From Thermoplasmata archaeon (lineage in GTDB: Archaea; Thermoplasmatota; Thermoplasmata; Lutacidiplasmatales; UBA184): DNA of 62,126 nt. Position 1 is the stretch's first letter, and each line of letters starts with the position of its first letter. The DNA lies in assembly GCA_030040865.1 (NCBI GenBank), contig JASHSX010000087.1:1-62126 (forward strand), given 5' to 3'. A model generated the notes under the pieces. It was not told the origin of the DNA. It did no database searches and saw only the letters and a list, made by a program, of their open reading frames with translations. Position numbers and translations under genes: made by a program. Shown here piece by piece: positions 48,208 to 55,917 of the stretch.

Positions 48208-49068
48208 CTACCGTTTCCGGCGCGAGCCCGTTGAGGTCGGGCGCCGCCGGGACGTCGGCGGCCGGGTGAGCCGCGCGAGGACCGCCGGGAGCTCCCCCAG
48301 CCCATAGTCGGCCCATGCGGCCCCCCACTGCTCGAGGTCGGAGGGGGTCAGCGTCCACCCGCGGACGCGAGAGGCCCGCGCGATCGCCCGCACTCCCTCG
48401 ACCGCGAGCGTCGCCTCCATGTCGAATCGAGAGTCGCCGACCAGGAAGATCGGCACGCCGGGATACCGTCGACGGTATTCGTGCAGGTGTTCCCGCTTCG
48501 TTCCCTGGGCGGAACCGAGCACCTCGTCAAACCAGTACCGGAGCCCCTCCCGCTCGAGGAGGATCTCCGCCATCTCCGTCTCGGCCCCGGTGGAGACCGC
48601 GAGGGTCCACCGTTCCTGGCCGAGCCGCTTCAGGAGCTTCGGGATCTCGGGGAACGGGTGCGCCCGGGCGTACGCCTCCGTCACCTTCCGCTGGTGGAAG
48701 GTCCGGGCGGTCGCGGCCCGCAGCGGGGCGGGGGCCGTCGGGTACAGCTGCGCGAGCTGGGCCTCGAACGGCATGCCGGTCGTCGCGAAGTAGTGGACCC
48801 GTCCCTCCTCCTCCGGCGTCCCGAAGGCCTCGTGTAGAACACTCGCCGCGACGTCGCCGATGAGCTCGAGGTCGTCGAGCAGGGTGCCGTCCAGGTCGAA
48901 GACGACGACTCCGCGCTCCACGTCGCGGGGGGGGACGTCGGTCCGCGGAAGGCCCGCGACGTGGGCCATCTCCGCGAACTGGCTCGTCGACGGGACCACG
49001 GGCAACGGGACGTCGCCGTCGTCCGGAGGAGCACGTTCCGATCCTCCCGCCGGCGCCCCGCGTCCCAT
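48208..49068 (-). CDS. HAD superfamily hydrolase (phosphoglycolate phosphatase-like)
   Basis: From ATG 49068 the protein has 286 residues. HAD motif I is VVFDLDGTLLDDLEL (about 57), with the cap after it; motif II AVSTGAETEM; motif III Lys in GTKREHLHEY; motif IV FLVGDSRFDMEATLAVEG. This is the HAD-IA phosphatase type. The C-terminal 25 residues are Arg/Ser/Pro-rich. The start at 49068 is chosen because GCTAAAGAGG lies about 29 bases upstream; a later ATG at 48969 would also give a complete domain, without the Gly/Pro-rich lead. Its stop codon touches the end of tRNA-His. Confidence 0.88.
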   Translation of the reverse strand: MGRGAPAGGSERAPPDDGDVPLPVVPSTSQFAEMAHVAGLPRTDVPPRDVERGVVVFDLDGTLLDDLELIGDVAASVLHEAFGTPEEEGRVHYFATTGMPFEAQLAQLYPTAPAPLRAATARTFHQRKVTEAYARAHPFPEIPKLLKRLGQERWTLAVSTGAETEMAEILLEREGLRYWFDEVLGSAQGTKREHLHEYRRRYPGVPIFLVGDSRFDMEATLAVEGVRAIARASRVRGWTLTPSDLEQWGAAWADYGLGELPAVLARLTRPPTSRRRPTSTGSRRKR

Positions 49069-49091
49069 CGGCCGGGGGAGGAGCGGGACCT

Positions 49092-49101
49092 CCTCTTTAG
49101 C
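49092..49101 (-). promoter_or_regulatory. TATA-like box of the HAD gene at 49068
   Basis: GCTAAAGAGG on the minus strand, about 29 bases before the ATG, in the divergent gap with coaBC. Confidence 0.45.
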
Positions 49102-49162
49102 TCGGCGCGGTTGAGTCGGCCATAAGAGGGACGCCGGCGTGGGCCGGACCGACGGAGATCCG

Positions 49163-50470
49163 ATGCACCCGAGCCGGGCGATCCAGGGCCGCACGACCCA
49201 ATTGCTCGCCGGCCGGAGGATCTGGATCGGGATCTCCGGGTCGATCGCCGCGATCGAGGTGCCCCGGATCGTCCGCGAGCTCCTCCGGCACGGGGCGGAG
49301 GTCCGAGCGGTGATGAGCCCGGAGGCCACACGCCTCGTCACGCCGGAGACGGTCGAGTTCGCGACCGGTCATGCCCCGGTCCTCCAGCTCACCGGGCGCG
49401 TCGAGCACGTGAGCGAGCTCGGGCCCGGCCCGGAGCGTGCCGACCTCTATCTCATCGCCCCGGCCACGGCGAACACGATATCGAAGATCGCCCACGGAAT
49501 CGACGACACGCCCGTGACCTCGTTCGCGTCGGTCGCGCTCGGAGGGCACGTGCCGATGATGATCGCGCCGGCGATGCACGCGCACATGGGGCTGAACCCC
49601 GCGATCCAGGAGAACCTCGCCAAGCTGAGGAGCTGGGGCGTCGACGTGATCGCCTCCACGAGCGCGGAAGGGGAGGAGAAACTGGCTCCGCCCGACGAGG
49701 TGGCGGCGGCAGTCCTCCATCGCCTCGGGGCCGGACCGTGGGCGGGTCGAACCGTGATCGTCATCGGCGGAGCGTCCCGCGAGCCGATCGATGCGGTCCG
49801 TTCCGTGACCAACGAGAGCTCGGGGGCCAGCGCGATCGCCTTCGCCAACCAGGCGTACTATCGGGGCGCCCGGGTCGAACTGTGGGCCGGAGCCCTCCAG
49901 CTCGTCGTCCCGCCGTGGATCCCCGTGCGCCGCTGGGTTCGGGTCGAGGACCTCCTGGCCCTCGCCCGCGAACAGAGCTCCGGACTCGCCTCGGCCGACG
50001 CGGTCATCGTGCCCGCCGCGCTCGCCGACTTCACGCTCGACCCCCACGCGGGTAAGATCGCTTCGAGGGAGCACAGCACGCTCACGCTCACGCTGCGCCG
50101 TGCTCCCAAGGTGCTGCCGGAGCTGCGCCGCCTGGCTCCGCCTCCGTCGCGCCTCATCGCGTTCAAGCTCGATGCGGGACGAGGTGCCGAGGAGCTCGAG
50201 AAGGGGGCGCGTCGCCTCCGGGACGAGACCGGCGCCGACTGGGTGGTCGCCAACGACGTCGCGACGATGGGCAGCGAGACCACGAACGCGCTCGTCCTGC
50301 CGCCGGGCGGAGGACGCCACTGGATCCGGGGATCGAAGCCCGAATTCGCCGGCAAGCTGCTCGACGATGTGGGCCGCGACCTGGTGAACCGGGCGGCCGC
50401 CCGGACCCCGCGCGGCCCGAGCCGGACGGTTCGACGCTCGCGGGCCCGCGCCCGCCGCTCGCGCGCGTAG
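49163..50470 (+). CDS. coaBC: Bifunctional phosphopantothenoylcysteine decarboxylase/synthetase
   Basis: The 435-residue CoaBC makes phosphopantothenoylcysteine and decarboxylates it to phosphopantetheine for coenzyme A. The flavin-binding CoaC half (about 1-190) shows IGISGSIAAIEVPRIVREL, DLYLIAPATANTISKIAHG and MMIAPAMHAHMGLNPA, the last holding the PAMH/M-type site. The CoaB half (about 195-420) shows VIVIGGASREPIDAVRSVTNESSG, AVIVPAALADF and VANDVATMGSETTNAL. ATG 49163 is preceded by GGAGAT at eight bases; an in-frame GTG at 49139 is the alternative. The tail is basic (RRSRARARRSRA). Confidence 0.94.
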   Translation: MHPSRAIQGRTTQLLAGRRIWIGISGSIAAIEVPRIVRELLRHGAEVRAVMSPEATRLVTPETVEFATGHAPVLQLTGRVEHVSELGPGPERADLYLIAPATANTISKIAHGIDDTPVTSFASVALGGHVPMMIAPAMHAHMGLNPAIQENLAKLRSWGVDVIASTSAEGEEKLAPPDEVAAAVLHRLGAGPWAGRTVIVIGGASREPIDAVRSVTNESSGASAIAFANQAYYRGARVELWAGALQLVVPPWIPVRRWVRVEDLLALAREQSSGLASADAVIVPAALADFTLDPHAGKIASREHSTLTLTLRRAPKVLPELRRLAPPPSRLIAFKLDAGRGAEELEKGARRLRDETGADWVVANDVATMGSETTNALVLPPGGGRHWIRGSKPEFAGKLLDDVGRDLVNRAAARTPRGPSRTVRRSRARARRSRA

Positions 50471-50502
50471 GGCGACCGGCCCGCGAGGGCGGAGTCCTGC
50501 CC

Positions 50503-51267
50503 CTAGATCGCGTTGACGACGAAACCAAGCACGAAGCCGGCCAGGATCCCGAGGTAGGTCAGCTGCTGCTTCAGGTACGTCGTTTCCGGGCTCTCCGCCG
50601 GCCGGAACGCCGTGCGCAGCATCGGAAGCACGCAGTACAGGATCGCCCCGATCGCGAGCGCATCGAAGACCACGAGGAGGAGCGGACTCGTGTAATAGTA
50701 CCCGGCCACGCTGCCGACGATCGTCGGCAGCCCGCCGATGAGGAAGAACATCGCCAGGAGCCCGAGACGGCGCTCGCCCTTGCCGAGGAGCGGTGCGGCG
50801 ATCGGGAACCCTTCGGTCACGTTCTGCAAGAAGAAGCCCACGAAGACGACGGTGAGCGGACCGACCGCTCCGAGGGCCCAGAACGCCCCGAAGACCAGTC
50901 CCTCCGTCAGGTTCTGGAAACCGATCGCGAGGGCCACGATGAGCGCGGTCGTCATCGGCGTGAGCCGTCCGCCGCGCGAGCGGTGTTCCACGCCGAACAG
51001 GAGCAGGTAGCAGAGCGCGAGTGCGAGACCGAAGGCGAGCGCGTACTCGCCGTTCGCGAGATACGGACTTGCCGGATTGGTGTAGAGGATCGTCGCTGCG
51101 TCCGAGAAGACGTCGGCGAGGAGGAACAGGAGGATCCCGATCGCGGCCGCCGTGAGCAGGTGCGTCGTGCGCGACGCCGGCGACTTCGCGAGCACGACCG
51201 GGAGCGACAGGAAGATCGAAAGCCCCATGGCCGAGGCGAACAGGACGAGCTCGACGAAGTTCTCCAT
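50503..51267 (-). CDS. ZIP family metal transporter
   Basis: A 254-residue membrane protein with about eight helices. The ZIP signature in helices 4 and 5 is AIGFQNLTEGLVFGA and FLQNVTEGFPIAAPLL (metal-site Asn/Glu, with Gln in place of the usual His). The helix 1 region is MGLSIFLSLPVVL and the cytosolic loop after helix 3 is short (LLFGVEHRSRGG). ZIP proteins import zinc or related divalent cations into the cytosol. The replaced His suggests altered metal selectivity. CTTAAGTAG about 33 bases before the ATG is a plausible TATA box. Confidence 0.9.
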   Translation of the reverse strand: MENFVELVLFASAMGLSIFLSLPVVLAKSPASRTTHLLTAAAIGILLFLLADVFSDAATILYTNPASPYLANGEYALAFGLALALCYLLLFGVEHRSRGGRLTPMTTALIVALAIGFQNLTEGLVFGAFWALGAVGPLTVVFVGFFLQNVTEGFPIAAPLLGKGERRLGLLAMFFLIGGLPTIVGSVAGYYYTSPLLLVVFDALAIGAILYCVLPMLRTAFRPAESPETTYLKQQLTYLGILAGFVLGFVVNAI

Positions 51268-51294
51268 CGGGGCCGAGCCGTTCCGCCGGCGGGA

Positions 51295-51305
51295 CTACTT
51301 AAGTC
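51295..51305 (-). promoter_or_regulatory. TATA box of the ZIP transporter gene
   Basis: GACTTAAGTAG on the minus strand, about 33 bases before the ATG at 51267. Confidence 0.5.
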
Positions 51306-51408
51306 TCGCTGTGAGGGAGACGGCTCTCGACTTCACAGCGTGAATTTCACGGTCCGACCCGCGCGCAGCGCGTTCCGGCCCGCTCGGGGCGCCGCGCGTC
51401 CCGCCGCC

Positions 51409-51416
51409 CTTAATAG
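51409..51416 (+). promoter_or_regulatory. TATA box of sucC
   Basis: CTTAATAG about 35 bases before the sucC ATG, the only A/T-rich site in the gap. Confidence 0.5.
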
Positions 51417-51447
51417 TGGTCCCGTTTGCGCGCCCCGAGGTTCCTCG

Positions 51448-52581
51448 ATGGTGAAGCTCGCGGAATGGCGGGGGAAGGAGATGTTCCGGAAGTACGGCGT
51501 CCCGCTGCCGCGCGGCGCCGTCGCCCGCTCTCCCGAGGAGGCCGAGTCCCTGACGGCGAAGGGCGCAGTACCTCTGCCGTGTGTCGTCAAGGCACAGGTG
51601 CTCGCCGGCGGCCGGGGGAAGGGAGGTGCCGTCAAGTTCGCGAGCTCGCCGGCGGAAGCGCGGGCTGCGGCCGCCTCGATCCTCGGTCTCGAGTTCAAGG
51701 GGGAGGTCGTCCGGGAGGTGCTCCTCGAGGAGAAGCTCGCGATCGGGCACGAGTTCTACGTCTCGTTCACGCTCGACCGGGCCGCCCGGATCCCGATCCT
51801 CATCTCGAGCGCCAAGGGCGGCATCGAGATCGAATCGGTGGACGACGCGGCGATCGACCGTCAGCCGGTCCATCCGTTCCCAGGGCTCACGTCGTTCGAG
51901 CGACGCAGGGCGGCCCGTTCGCTGGGCGTGTCGGGATCGGTGGCGAAGTCGCTCGACCGGGTCCTCGGTGCCCTCTGGCAGGCGTTCCAGGCCGAAGATG
52001 CCGAACTCATCGAGGTGAACCCGCTCGCGCAAGTCGGCGACGGCGTGGTCGCGCTCGACGCGAAAGTGATCATCGAGGACGATGCGGCGTTCCGGCACCC
52101 CGAGTACGCCGAGATCCGCGACGACCGGACCCCGCTCGAGGAGATCGCGCGGGAGAAGGAGATCGCGTTCGTCCAGCTGGACGGCAACATCGGCGTGATC
52201 GCGAACGGGGCCGGGCTCACGATGGCCACGCTCGACGTGCTCAAGGAGTTCGGGGGAGACCCGGGGGTCTTCCTCGACCTGGGCGGCACCGACGACCCGA
52301 ACAAGGTCACGGAGGCGTTCCTGCTGATGGCGAAGGCGAAACCCCGGGCGGTCTTCCTGAACATCTTCGGCGGCGTCACCCGGTGCGATACGGTCGCCAC
52401 GGGTCTCGTCGCGGCGATGAAGCAGGTACCCGCGTCCGATCGGTTCCCGCTCGTCGCCCGGATCCGCGGCAACAACGAGAAGGAAGGGATCGCGATCCTC
52501 GAGGCGGCCGGCATCACCGCGACCCCCGGCCTCAAGGAGTCCGCCCAGGCGGTCGTCGCCGCCGCGAAGGGGGCGGCATGA
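51448..52581 (+). CDS. sucC: Succinyl-CoA synthetase (ADP-forming), beta subunit
   Basis: The 377-residue protein has an ATP-grasp domain (KAQVLAGGRGKGGAVKFA, EFYVSFTLDR, LIEVNPLAQVGDGVVALDAKVIIED) and a C-terminal CoA-ligase domain with DGNIGVIANGAGLTMATLDVL, FLDLGGTDDPNKVTEAF and LNIFGGVTRCD. It makes ATP or GTP from succinyl-CoA with the SucD partner, whose gene overlaps it by four bases. Length is standard. ATG 51448 fits the family start MVKLAEWRGKEMFRKYGVP; the frame continues upstream but not as coding sequence. Confidence 0.96.
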   Translation: MVKLAEWRGKEMFRKYGVPLPRGAVARSPEEAESLTAKGAVPLPCVVKAQVLAGGRGKGGAVKFASSPAEARAAAASILGLEFKGEVVREVLLEEKLAIGHEFYVSFTLDRAARIPILISSAKGGIEIESVDDAAIDRQPVHPFPGLTSFERRRAARSLGVSGSVAKSLDRVLGALWQAFQAEDAELIEVNPLAQVGDGVVALDAKVIIEDDAAFRHPEYAEIRDDRTPLEEIAREKEIAFVQLDGNIGVIANGAGLTMATLDVLKEFGGDPGVFLDLGGTDDPNKVTEAFLLMAKAKPRAVFLNIFGGVTRCDTVATGLVAAMKQVPASDRFPLVARIRGNNEKEGIAILEAAGITATPGLKESAQAVVAAAKGAA

Positions 52582-53462
52582 CGGTCCTCGTCGACGCCGA
52601 TACGCGGGTCGTGGTGCAGGGGATCACCGGACACCAGGGGACGGTGCACACGCGCCAGATGAAACTGTTCGGGACCCAGGTGGTCGCCGGGGTCACGCCG
52701 GGCAAGGCCGGCAGCGAGGTCGAGGGCGTCCCGGTCTTCGACTCGGTGAAGGACGCCGTCGCGGCGTCGCGCGCGAACGCCGCGTGCATCTTCGTGCCGG
52801 CGCCGTACGCCCGGGACGCGCTCCTCGAGACCGTCGACGCCGGGATCCGGCTCGCCGTGATCGTGACGGAGCACATCCCGTTCCACGACATGCTCGTCAT
52901 GTACCACTACGCCCGCGAGAAGGGCGCGCGGATCATCGGACCGAACTGCCCGGGCATCGCGGCCCCGGGCAAGGCGAAGGTCGGCATCATCCCGAACGTC
53001 GTCTTCCGTCCGGGCCGCGTGGGCGTGATCTCGCGCAGCGGGACGTTGACCTACGAGATCGTGAACGGCATCAAGGAAGTCGGGCTGGGCCAATCGACGT
53101 GCATCGGGCTTGGAGGGGACCCGGTGGTCGGGACGTCGTTCGTCGACGCGCTCCCGCTCTTCCAGGCCGACCCGGAGACGGACGTGCTCGTCATGGTCGG
53201 CGAGATCGGGGGCACGGCCGAGGAGGACGGTGCGGAGTTCATCGGCCAGCATTTCACGAAGCCGGTCGTCGCGTACATCGCCGGGCGCAGCGCGCCTCCG
53301 GGAAAGCGAATGGGTCACGCCGGCGCCATCATCTCGCGGGGGAAAGGGACGGCCGAGACCAAGGTCGCCGCGCTCGAAGCGGCCGGCGCGACGGTCGCCC
53401 GATTCCCGTACGAGATCCCGGCCCTGGTCGCCGACCTCGTGAAGCAGCAGGCCCGTCGATGA
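52578..53462 (+). CDS. sucD: Succinyl-CoA synthetase, alpha subunit
   Basis: The 294-residue protein has the CoA-binding domain (VVVQGITGHQGTVHTRQMK, VTPGKAG, VTEHIPFHDML, IGPNCPGIAAPGKAKVGIIP) and the phosphohistidine region RSGTLTYEIVN, GGDPVVGTSFVDAL and GKRMGHAGAIISRGKGTAETK, where His in GHAGAI is phosphorylated. With SucC it interconverts succinyl-CoA and succinate. The start overlaps the sucC stop as ATGA, and its own stop overlaps the next small gene the same way. Together with the 2-oxoacid:ferredoxin oxidoreductase it completes the step after 2-oxoglutarate. Confidence 0.97.
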   Translation: MTVLVDADTRVVVQGITGHQGTVHTRQMKLFGTQVVAGVTPGKAGSEVEGVPVFDSVKDAVAASRANAACIFVPAPYARDALLETVDAGIRLAVIVTEHIPFHDMLVMYHYAREKGARIIGPNCPGIAAPGKAKVGIIPNVVFRPGRVGVISRSGTLTYEIVNGIKEVGLGQSTCIGLGGDPVVGTSFVDALPLFQADPETDVLVMVGEIGGTAEEDGAEFIGQHFTKPVVAYIAGRSAPPGKRMGHAGAIISRGKGTAETKVAALEAAGATVARFPYEIPALVADLVKQQARR

Positions 53463-53671
53463 GCCCCGCGGATCCCCCGGAGGACGCCGAGCCGTGCCTC
53501 GTGCCGGGGTGCGGGGCCCCCTCCGTCCGGCACCTGGCCCTCGCCGAGGCCCGCAAGGCGTTCGACCGGTTGCCCGACAAGGGTCGTCGGGCCCCCTTGT
53601 GTCGCGACCACTATCGCGCGTGGAAGAAGGCCACGAAAGAAGCGCGCAAGCTCGATCGGCTCGCGTGGTAG
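53459..53671 (+). CDS. Small CxxxxC / CxxH zinc-binding protein
   Basis: The 70-residue protein has CLVPGCG near residue 13 and LCRDHYRAWKK near residue 47, giving a likely zinc site Cys-x4-Cys...Cys-x2-His. A helical linker with ALAEARKAFDRLP separates them, and a basic C-terminus follows. The ATG overlaps the sucD TGA, so it is translated with the succinyl-CoA synthetase. It resembles small archaeal proteins of unknown function with a CxxH-type knuckle. Link to the TCA enzymes is positional only. Confidence 0.75.
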   Translation: MSPADPPEDAEPCLVPGCGAPSVRHLALAEARKAFDRLPDKGRRAPLCRDHYRAWKKATKEARKLDRLAW

Positions 53672-53700
53672 GGCGGTCCGCCCGGAACCCGCGGGTCGCC

Positions 53701-53808
53701 CTACTGCTTGCGCATCTTCTGGGCCCTCATGCGGCGGCGCATCCGCTTCTTGCGCCACTTCCAGCGCATGTGGCCGCGCTTTTTCCAGACTCGCGAGGAC
53801 CGTTTCAT
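53701..53808 (-). CDS. Small basic ribosomal-protein-like gene, eL41 type
   Basis: A 35-codon minus-strand frame translating to a protein of which the C-terminal part is MRWKWRKKRMRRRMRAQK. This closely resembles eL41 (human MRAKWRKKRMRRLKRKRRK), one of the smallest ribosomal proteins, at the subunit interface. The first ATG (53808) gives 35 residues with a basic lead (MKRSSRVWKKRGH); the ATG at 53769 gives the classical length of 22. TAATAAACGG about 41 bases before 53808, overlapping the stop of the O-methyltransferase gene, could be the TATA box. It is too short for routine gene finding. Confidence 0.75.
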   Translation of the reverse strand: MKRSSRVWKKRGHMRWKWRKKRMRRRMRAQKMRKQ

Positions 53809-53850
53809 TCCGGATGAGCTCGGACGCGCGGGGGGAGGGGAGACCGTTTA

Positions 53851-54576
53851 TTAGCGTTCCGCCGAGAAACGCCGGTCCTCCGTGACGGAGTCGACGCGGA
53901 CGAGCGCGAACCCATCGTACCCCTTGGTTCCGACGGTCTGGATCGCCGTGGCCGACACCCGGCGGTCGCGCGCGATCCGCTCGTTCATCTGACGCACGCC
54001 CACGACCTGGGGATCGACCGAGCCTGCCTCCGCCACGTCTCCGCGGCGTACGACGTTGTCCGCGACCACGAGCGTTCCCGGATGCGAGAGCCGGACCGCG
54101 GACTCGTAGTAGACAGGGTACGAAGCCTTGTCCGCGTCGATGAAGACGAGGTCGAACGCCGGGTCGCTCGCGCGGACGAGTTTCTCGAGCGACTCGGTCG
54201 CCGGTCCCACCCGGATCTCGACACGGTCGGAGAGTCCCGCGCGACGCAGGTTCGCGGTCGCGACGTCCGCGTGCTTCGGATCGAGCTCCAGCGAGAGGAG
54301 GCGTCCGTCGTCCGGGAGGGCCCGGGCGAGCCAGATCGCGCTGTATCCGCCGAGCGTGCCGATCTCGAGGATGCGCCGGGCCCCGATCGACCGGGCCAGG
54401 AGGTGGAGCAGTTTCCCCTGCAGCGGCGAGACCTGGATCTCCGGAAGTCCGGCGGCGCGGCTAGCCTCGAGGGCGGCGGTGAGCACGGGATCGCCGGCCC
54501 CCACGATCCCCTCGTAGTACCGATCGACGAGGGACCACCGCGCGAGGTCCTCGGGCGGGGACGAACGTTGGGTCAT
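53851..54576 (-). CDS. O-methyltransferase (caffeoyl-CoA/COMT-like class)
   Basis: The 241-residue protein belongs to the O-methyltransferase family 3 (PF01596). SPLQGKLLHLLAR, motif I RILEIGTLGGYSAIWLA (about 71-87), LLSLELDPKHADVA with the ribose-binding Glu, VFIDADKASYPVYYE with metal-binding Asp (DADK), VVADNVVRRGDVAE, and a final DGFALVRV are all present. It methylates catechol-like or other hydroxyl groups using SAM and a divalent metal. The substrate is unknown. A possible TATA is CGGACTTGAGC upstream of ATG 54576. Confidence 0.93.
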   Translation of the reverse strand: MTQRSSPPEDLARWSLVDRYYEGIVGAGDPVLTAALEASRAAGLPEIQVSPLQGKLLHLLARSIGARRILEIGTLGGYSAIWLARALPDDGRLLSLELDPKHADVATANLRRAGLSDRVEIRVGPATESLEKLVRASDPAFDLVFIDADKASYPVYYESAVRLSHPGTLVVADNVVRRGDVAEAGSVDPQVVGVRQMNERIARDRRVSATAIQTVGTKGYDGFALVRVDSVTEDRRFSAER

Positions 54577-54622
54577 GCCGGGGCAGGACCGCCCGAGCTC
54601 AAGTCCGTTGGCCCGCCTCCCC

Positions 54623-54632
54623 GCTTAACTAG
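54623..54632 (+). promoter_or_regulatory. TATA box of the gene at 54654
   Basis: CGCTTAACTA-type site 27 bases before the ATG: a leaderless pattern. The adjacent CGCGCGGCTCGCGCG forms a short hairpin within the start region. Confidence 0.5.
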
Positions 54633-54653
54633 CCCGCGCGGCTCGCGCGGGCG

Positions 54654-55070
54654 ATGCTGGAGGTCTCCGACCTCGAGGTGAACGTCCTCGAGTTCCGACA
54701 GCGGGCGTTCTCGTTCGAGCGGCTCGCGACCGTCGGGGACCGCGGGATCGCGGTGTTCGGTCGGACCGAGACGGAGAGCGAGAGCCAGTTCCGGCCCAAG
54801 CTCCTCCACCTGAAGCTCGCGATCCCGCAGGCGTGGGTCGTGCACGACGAACCGAACGACGTGCTCCGGATCGCCCGGGACGGGAGCACGATCCCCGTCC
54901 GTCTCTCGGAGCCCGTGGTCGAGGTCGCCGCCGAGCCGCCCGAGTTCCAGGAACAGGGGCTCGCGTGGCGCCGCGCGCCGGGGCCCGGCGGCACCTGGGT
55001 CTACGCTCCCGCCGAGCTGGCGGGAACGCTCCTCACACCGGCGGGGTTCGCGGAGCTCGGACTCGGCTAG
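54654..55070 (+). CDS. Protein of unknown function, beta-rich
   Basis: A 138-residue soluble protein with alternating strands: VNVLEFRQRAFSFERL, GIAVFGRTETESESQF, KLAIPQAWVVHDEPND, TWVYAPAELAG. No motif or family was recognised. Negative charges are clustered in the middle. The gene lies between two minus-strand genes, and the ATG is 27 bases from a TATA box. Confidence 0.6.
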   Translation: MLEVSDLEVNVLEFRQRAFSFERLATVGDRGIAVFGRTETESESQFRPKLLHLKLAIPQAWVVHDEPNDVLRIARDGSTIPVRLSEPVVEVAAEPPEFQEQGLAWRRAPGPGGTWVYAPAELAGTLLTPAGFAELGLG

Positions 55071-55075
55071 CCGCC

Positions 55076-55822
55076 CTACCCGGGGGACGGGCGGAGGAAC
55101 CGCTCGATCACCGCGGCAAGGACCCCGCCGACGATCGGGGCCACCCAGAAGAGCCAGTCCTGCTGGATCGCCCACTGGGAGCCGGACCAGCCGGCCGAGA
55201 GGATCGCGGGAGCGAAGCTCCGGGCGGGGTTCACCGAGGCGCCGTCGATCGGGATCGCGACGAAGTTCGTCATCGCCAGGGTGAGCGCGATGCCGACCGG
55301 GGCGAGGTTCTTCGAGAAGCCCTCGGAGCGCGTCGCGAGGAGGACCACGAACACGAGGAAGAACGTCATCGCGACCTCCAGGAGGAACACCGACCCGAGC
55401 GCTACCGTGTAGGGCGAGCCGTTGCCCGAGTACCCCTGGGCGGCGATCGCGATCTTCTGCGTGTTCCCCCAGAGCGTGGAGTTCCCGTACGCCACACCGG
55501 CGATCGTCGCGACGGCGACGACGCCCCCCGCGACCTGGGCCACGATGTAGGGGACGACGTCGCGGGCCTTCATCCGGCCGGCCACGAAGACCCCGAGGGT
55601 GATGGCCGGGTTGAAGTGGCCTCCCGAGACGTCCCCGAGGGCGTAGGCCATCCCGAGCACGCCGAGTCCCAGCGAGAAGCTGATGAGCATCACGCGCGAG
55701 TCGGCCGAGAACTCCCCGGTGTCGACGTTGAGCGAGAGGACCGCCGCCCCGGTGACCGAGATCAGCAGACCGAACGTTCCCAAAAATTCCGCGAGGTACT
55801 TCTGGCCGGACGACCACGCCAT
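55076..55822 (-). CDS. Aquaporin / glycerol facilitator (MIP family)
   Basis: A 248-residue channel with six helices and two half-helices. The pore motifs are GGHFNPAITLG (NPA 1) and DGASVNPARSFAPAI (NPA 2). AEFLGTFGLL opens the first helix. In the selectivity filter the residue before NPA 2 (SVNPARS) includes Arg as in water channels, and the following Ser is aquaporin-like; glycerol or ammonia cannot be excluded. The ATG lies 29 bases after GATTAAGAAA, a plausible TATA box. It is convergent with the gene at 54654. Confidence 0.95.
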   Translation of the reverse strand: MAWSSGQKYLAEFLGTFGLLISVTGAAVLSLNVDTGEFSADSRVMLISFSLGLGVLGMAYALGDVSGGHFNPAITLGVFVAGRMKARDVVPYIVAQVAGGVVAVATIAGVAYGNSTLWGNTQKIAIAAQGYSGNGSPYTVALGSVFLLEVAMTFFLVFVVLLATRSEGFSKNLAPVGIALTLAMTNFVAIPIDGASVNPARSFAPAILSAGWSGSQWAIQQDWLFWVAPIVGGVLAAVIERFLRPSPG

Positions 55823-55845
55823 CGGCGGGGCACGCGCCTAGACGT

Positions 55846-55856
55846 TTCTTAATCTT
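55846..55856 (-). promoter_or_regulatory. TATA-like box of the aquaporin gene
   Basis: AGATTAAGAAA on the minus strand, 29 bases before the ATG. Confidence 0.5.
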
Positions 55857-55917
55857 TCGTTCGAGGGTGGGACGGAGAGATCCGGGGGGCCGAACGGGGT
55901 CCCGAGCCGTTCGAGGG

